This document shows positions 4,830 through 7,162 of a stretch of DNA of 7,162 nucleotides, piece by piece. The number at the start of each line of letters is the position of its first letter. Positions within the stretch are counted from its first letter, which is position 1. Both the position numbers and the translations under genes were made by a program. The notes under the pieces were generated by a model. The model worked only from the letters and a program-made list of their open reading frames with translations. It was not told the origin of the DNA and ran no database searches. Source of the DNA: Symbiobacteriaceae bacterium (GTDB lineage: Bacteria > Bacillota_E > Symbiobacteriia > Symbiobacteriales > Symbiobacteriaceae); the NCBI GenBank assembly GCA_027356675.1, contig DAHVXO010000284.1, positions 1-7,162 of the forward strand, read 5' to 3'.

Positions 4830-5612
4830 ATGAGCCTTGGCATCTTGGAGCCCATGTTGCAGCGGTTGGATCTGCTTTTGCTGCTCTTCATGCGCACGAT
4901 GGGCCTTTTTGCCACCGCCCCGATCTGGTCGAACCGGCTGGTGCCGGTGCAGCTCAGGGTCGCGCTGGCCTTCGCTACCGCCATGGTGATCTTTCCGCTC
5001 TTCACGCCCCCGGTCATGCCGCCTACTCTGTTGGGTCTGGCGCCGATGGCCCTGCAGGAACTGCTGGTGGGCATGATCATCGGGTTTGTGTCCGCTCTGA
5101 CCCTGGCAGCCGTTCAGTTGGCCGGCCAGTTGTTGGACCTTTCCATGGGCATCTCCATCGCCAACGTCCTCGATCCCGCCACCAACACGCAGATGCCCAT
5201 CCTGGGCAATTTCCTCTACATCCTCGCGATTCTGGTCTTCTTCACCATCAACGGACACCACGTGTTGCTACAGTCCATTATGGACTCTTACGTGCTGGTG
5301 CCGGTCGGGAAGGTGGTCATGACGACCAGCCTGAGCGAGGCCATGGTAGGGATGGCCGGCAACCTGCTGATCCTCGGGTTTAAGATTGCCGCACCGGTGT
5401 TGGCTGCGGTCTTTCTTACCACTGTCGCATTGGGGATTCTGAACAGGGCCGTACCGCAGATGAACGTGTTCGTGGTCGGCCTCCCGGTCCAGTTGGCCAT
5501 GGGGATCTTCATTTTGATGGTGCTGCTGCCGCTCTACGTCACCTTTCTACAGGTCGTCTTCCGGGGCATGTTCGATGACATCCTCCGGATGCTCCAACTG
5601 CTGAAGGGGTGA
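4830..5612 (+). CDS. fliR: FliR, flagellar type III export channel protein
   Basis: 260 residues, normal FliR length. The ATG at 4830 follows the fliQ stop after one base; AGGTGG (4815-4820), inside the fliQ end, lies 9 nt upstream. Very hydrophobic, with about six membrane segments. Family hallmarks: 'RTMGLFATAPIWSNRLVPVQ' (22-41), 'ELLVGMIIGF' (77-86), 'LAGQLLDLSMGISIANVLDP' (97-116) and 'ILNRAVPQMNVFVVGLPVQL' (203-222). A single FliR completes the FliP5-FliQ4-FliR1 helical assembly that forms the secretion channel inside the MS ring. It is not fused to FlhB, unlike in some clostridia, because a stop codon and a new ribosome binding site separate them. Confidence 0.97.
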   Translation: MSLGILEPMLQRLDLLLLLFMRTMGLFATAPIWSNRLVPVQLRVALAFATAMVIFPLFTPPVMPPTLLGLAPMALQELLVGMIIGFVSALTLAAVQLAGQLLDLSMGISIANVLDPATNTQMPILGNFLYILAILVFFTINGHHVLLQSIMDSYVLVPVGKVVMTTSLSEAMVGMAGNLLILGFKIAAPVLAAVFLTTVALGILNRAVPQMNVFVVGLPVQLAMGIFILMVLLPLYVTFLQVVFRGMFDDILRMLQLLKG

Positions 5613-5619
5613 AGGCTAG

Positions 5620-6690
5620 TTGAATCTGCAACTCTTCACCTATGAACGGACGGAAGCGGCAACGCCAAAGCGACGGGAAGAAGCCAGGAGGCGTGGCCAG
5701 GTCTTCAAGTCCATGGAGCTGATCGGTGCGATCTCCCTCCTGTCGACCTACTTTGTGCTCCGGTTCGCCGGACCCTACATGGCCGGCCGGGTCCTCAGCT
5801 TCGCCCGAACCCTCTGGGCGGGTGGCGCCCTGCAGGACTGGTCCGAATCCGGGGTACGGTTACTGTTGATCAACACCTTCGTGCTCGTGGCGGTGGTGGT
5901 GGCGCCCATCCTCCTGGGGGCCATGGTGGCTGGGCTGCTGGGCAACTACCTGCAGGTCGGCTTCCTCTTCTCCATGGAGCCGCTGGTGCCCAACTTCGAT
6001 CGCATCAACCCGATCTCAGGGTTCAAGCGGGTCTTCTCCCGCCGGGCGCTGGCCGAGTTGTTCAAGTCCCTTTTCAAGATCGGCATCATCGGGTACGTCG
6101 CCTACAAGACGGTCGCCGGTGACCTCCAGTCCTTCCCGATCCTGATCGGGCTGGAATTGAACCAGGTGGTCGCATTTCTGTCGGACCTGGTCTCCCGACT
6201 CCTGCTCTGGGTTGGCCTGTCGATGCTGGTGCTGGCCATGGCCGACTATTATTACCAGCGCTATGAGTTCGAACAGTCCATTCGGATGACCAAGCAGGAG
6301 TTGAAGGAAGAGTTCCGGCAGACGGAAGGGAGTCCGGAGGTCCGCAGTCGCATCCGGCAGAAGCAGCGCGAGATGTCCCGGCGGCGGATGATGCAGGACG
6401 TGAAGAAGGCCGACGTCGTTGTCACGAACCCTACGCACTACGCGGTGGCGCTGGAATACAAAAACAAGGACATGACCGCCCCCAGGGTGCTCGCCAAGGG
6501 GCAGGGGCTGATCGCCTTCCGCATCCGGGAAGTGGCCAAGGAGGCTCATGTGCCGGTGGTGGAGAACCCGCCCCTGGCGCGGCAACTGCACCGGATTGCC
6601 GAGGTTGGGCGGGAGATCCCGGCCGATCTTTATCAGGCGGTGGCCGAGGTGCTGGCCTTTGTCTATCAGTTGCGGCAGAAGGGGTACTAG
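5620..6690 (+). CDS. flhB: FlhB, flagellar export specificity switch protein (autocleaving)
   Basis: 356 residues with a TTG start 7 nt after fliR; the purine-rich AAGGGGTGAAGG (5604-5615) provides the ribosome binding site. The N-terminus has the family motif 'ERTEAATPKRREEARRRGQV' (9-28). Four membrane segments lie at about 32-50, 84-108, 151-172 and 186-210, with the conserved 'NPISGFKRVFSRRALAELFK' (130-149) between the second and third. A charged linker (214-260) leads to the cytoplasmic domain with the self-cleavage motif Asn270-Pro271-Thr272-His273 in 'VVVTNPTHYAVAL'; cleavage occurs between Asn and Pro. The C-terminus 'NPPLARQLHRIAEVGREIP' and 'YQAVAEVLAFVYQL' is intact. FlhB switches export from rod/hook to filament substrates after FliK measures hook length. 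All key residues are present, so a functional protein is expected. Confidence 0.97.
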   Translation: MNLQLFTYERTEAATPKRREEARRRGQVFKSMELIGAISLLSTYFVLRFAGPYMAGRVLSFARTLWAGGALQDWSESGVRLLLINTFVLVAVVVAPILLGAMVAGLLGNYLQVGFLFSMEPLVPNFDRINPISGFKRVFSRRALAELFKSLFKIGIIGYVAYKTVAGDLQSFPILIGLELNQVVAFLSDLVSRLLLWVGLSMLVLAMADYYYQRYEFEQSIRMTKQELKEEFRQTEGSPEVRSRIRQKQREMSRRRMMQDVKKADVVVTNPTHYAVALEYKNKDMTAPRVLAKGQGLIAFRIREVAKEAHVPVVENPPLARQLHRIAEVGREIPADLYQAVAEVLAFVYQLRQKGY

Positions 6691-6708
6691 CCGAAGGGGG
6701 AGCAGGTT

Positions 6709-7162
6709 GTGCTGGCACGCCCAACCGTCAATCTAAGCAAATACGGCGACGTCCTGGTGGCCCTGGCCATCGTACTTGTGGTCGCCATGCTGGTCATCCC
6801 AATCCCGGCCGGCCTCCTGGACATCTTGCTGGCAACAAACCTGACCATTTCGATTGGCATCGTGCTCGTGGCGGTCTATACGAACGAACCGCTTCAGTTT
6901 TCGGTCTTTCCGACCCTGTTGCTGATCACGACCCTCTACCGGCTCTCGCTCAACGTTTCGTCCGTGCGACTGATCTTGCAGACCGGTGAGCCCGGAAAGG
7001 TGATTCAGGCCTTCGGCGACTACGTCGTCGGCGGCAACGCCATCGTCGGGTTCGTGGTCTTTTTGATCCTGGTGATCGTGCAGTTTGTCGTGATCACCCG
7101 GGGTGCCGAGCGTGTCTCCGAAGTGGCAGCCCGCTTCACCCTCGATGCCATGCCTGGCAAGC
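6709..7162 (+). CDS. flhA: FlhA, flagellar export gate protein, N-terminal part (runs off the window)
   Basis: The frame is open from GTG 6709 to the window end and gives 151 residues of a protein usually near 700. GAAGGGGG (6693-6700) lies 8 nt before the GTG. Membrane segments are visible at about 14-34, 36-57, 64-80 and 109-130. Conserved stretches are '[19 protein letters not shown]' (31-49), '[19 protein letters not shown]' (67-85) and '[19 protein letters not shown]' (92-110). The start of the FHIPEP signature, '[20 protein letters not shown]' (131-150), has the expected charged residues. FlhA forms a nine-subunit ring under the export channel; its missing C-terminal cytoplasmic domain docks export substrates and chaperones. 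The start is 18 nt after flhB, in the standard flhB-flhA order. Confidence 0.97.
   Translation, partial: MLARPTVNLSKYGDVLVALAIVLVVAMLVIPIPAGLLDILLATNLTISIGIVLVAVYTNEPLQFSVFPTLLLITTLYRLSLNVSSVRLILQTGEPGKVIQAFGDYVVGGNAIVGFVVFLILVIVQFVVITRGAERVSEVAARFTLDAMPGK

Noticed and set aside
5272..5286. 15-nt palindrome AGTCCAT-T-ATGGACT in fliR
   Set aside because: Inside coding sequence, isolated, and no RNA hairpin is possible with a 1-nt loop without opening the stem. Probably chance.
6135..6150. Inverted repeat CCCGATC-CT-GATCGGG in flhB
   Set aside because: 7-bp arms with a 2-nt centre inside a well-conserved gene, with no T-run or neighbouring signal. Expected by chance at this GC content.
1..7162. 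Mobile elements, CRISPR arrays, tRNA or rRNA genes, phage or defence genes
   Set aside because: None seen. The window is filled with core flagellar genes and one regulatory-looking gap.

Overview
The window is a stretch of a bacterial flagellar (fla/che-type) operon. All genes are on the + strand, in the order motB (3' part) - fliL - fliM - fliY - fliO - fliP - fliQ - fliR - flhB - flhA (5' part). The organism is most likely a moderately high-GC member of the Bacillota (Clostridia/Symbiobacteriia-like). The reasons are the gene order, the long FliY-type C-ring protein (FliM-like N-terminal peptide, CheC-like middle, FliN-like C-terminus) instead of a short FliN, motB next to fliL, frequent GTG and TTG starts, and strong purine-rich Shine-Dalgarno sequences. 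GC is roughly 60% by eye. I cannot name a genus.

Layout. Positions 1-478 hold the peptidoglycan-binding end of the stator protein MotB. Positions 505-999 are FliL, the stator-associated membrane protein. Positions 1044-2045 (FliM) and 2038-3120 (FliY) encode the switch complex and overlap by 8 nt. Positions 3133-3612 (FliO) and 3625-4395 (FliP) begin the type III export gate. A 163-nt non-coding gap (4396-4558) follows. It carries a good intrinsic-terminator structure, two perfect palindromes and possible weak promoter elements. After it come FliQ (4559-4828), FliR (4830-5612), FlhB (5620-6690) and the first 151 codons of FlhA (6709 onward), tightly packed.

How they work together. MotB (with MotA, presumably upstream) and FliL form the torque-generating stator. 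FliM and FliY form the C-ring, which receives CheY-P and sets rotation direction. FliO assists assembly of the FliP-FliQ-FliR export channel. FlhB is the substrate-specificity switch, and FlhA is the large export-gate protein that docks substrates and chaperones.

The gene content is ordinary flagellar core, and I do not see an undescribed system. The points that deserve a second look are: (i) an intrinsic terminator and a palindrome-bearing gap splitting the operon between fliP and fliQ, (ii) a FliY that keeps its CheY-docking peptide but appears to lack the key Asn of both CheC-type phosphatase motifs, (iii) a perfect 10-bp-arm hairpin inside fliO, and (iv) consistent use of TTG/GTG starts in the export-gate genes.
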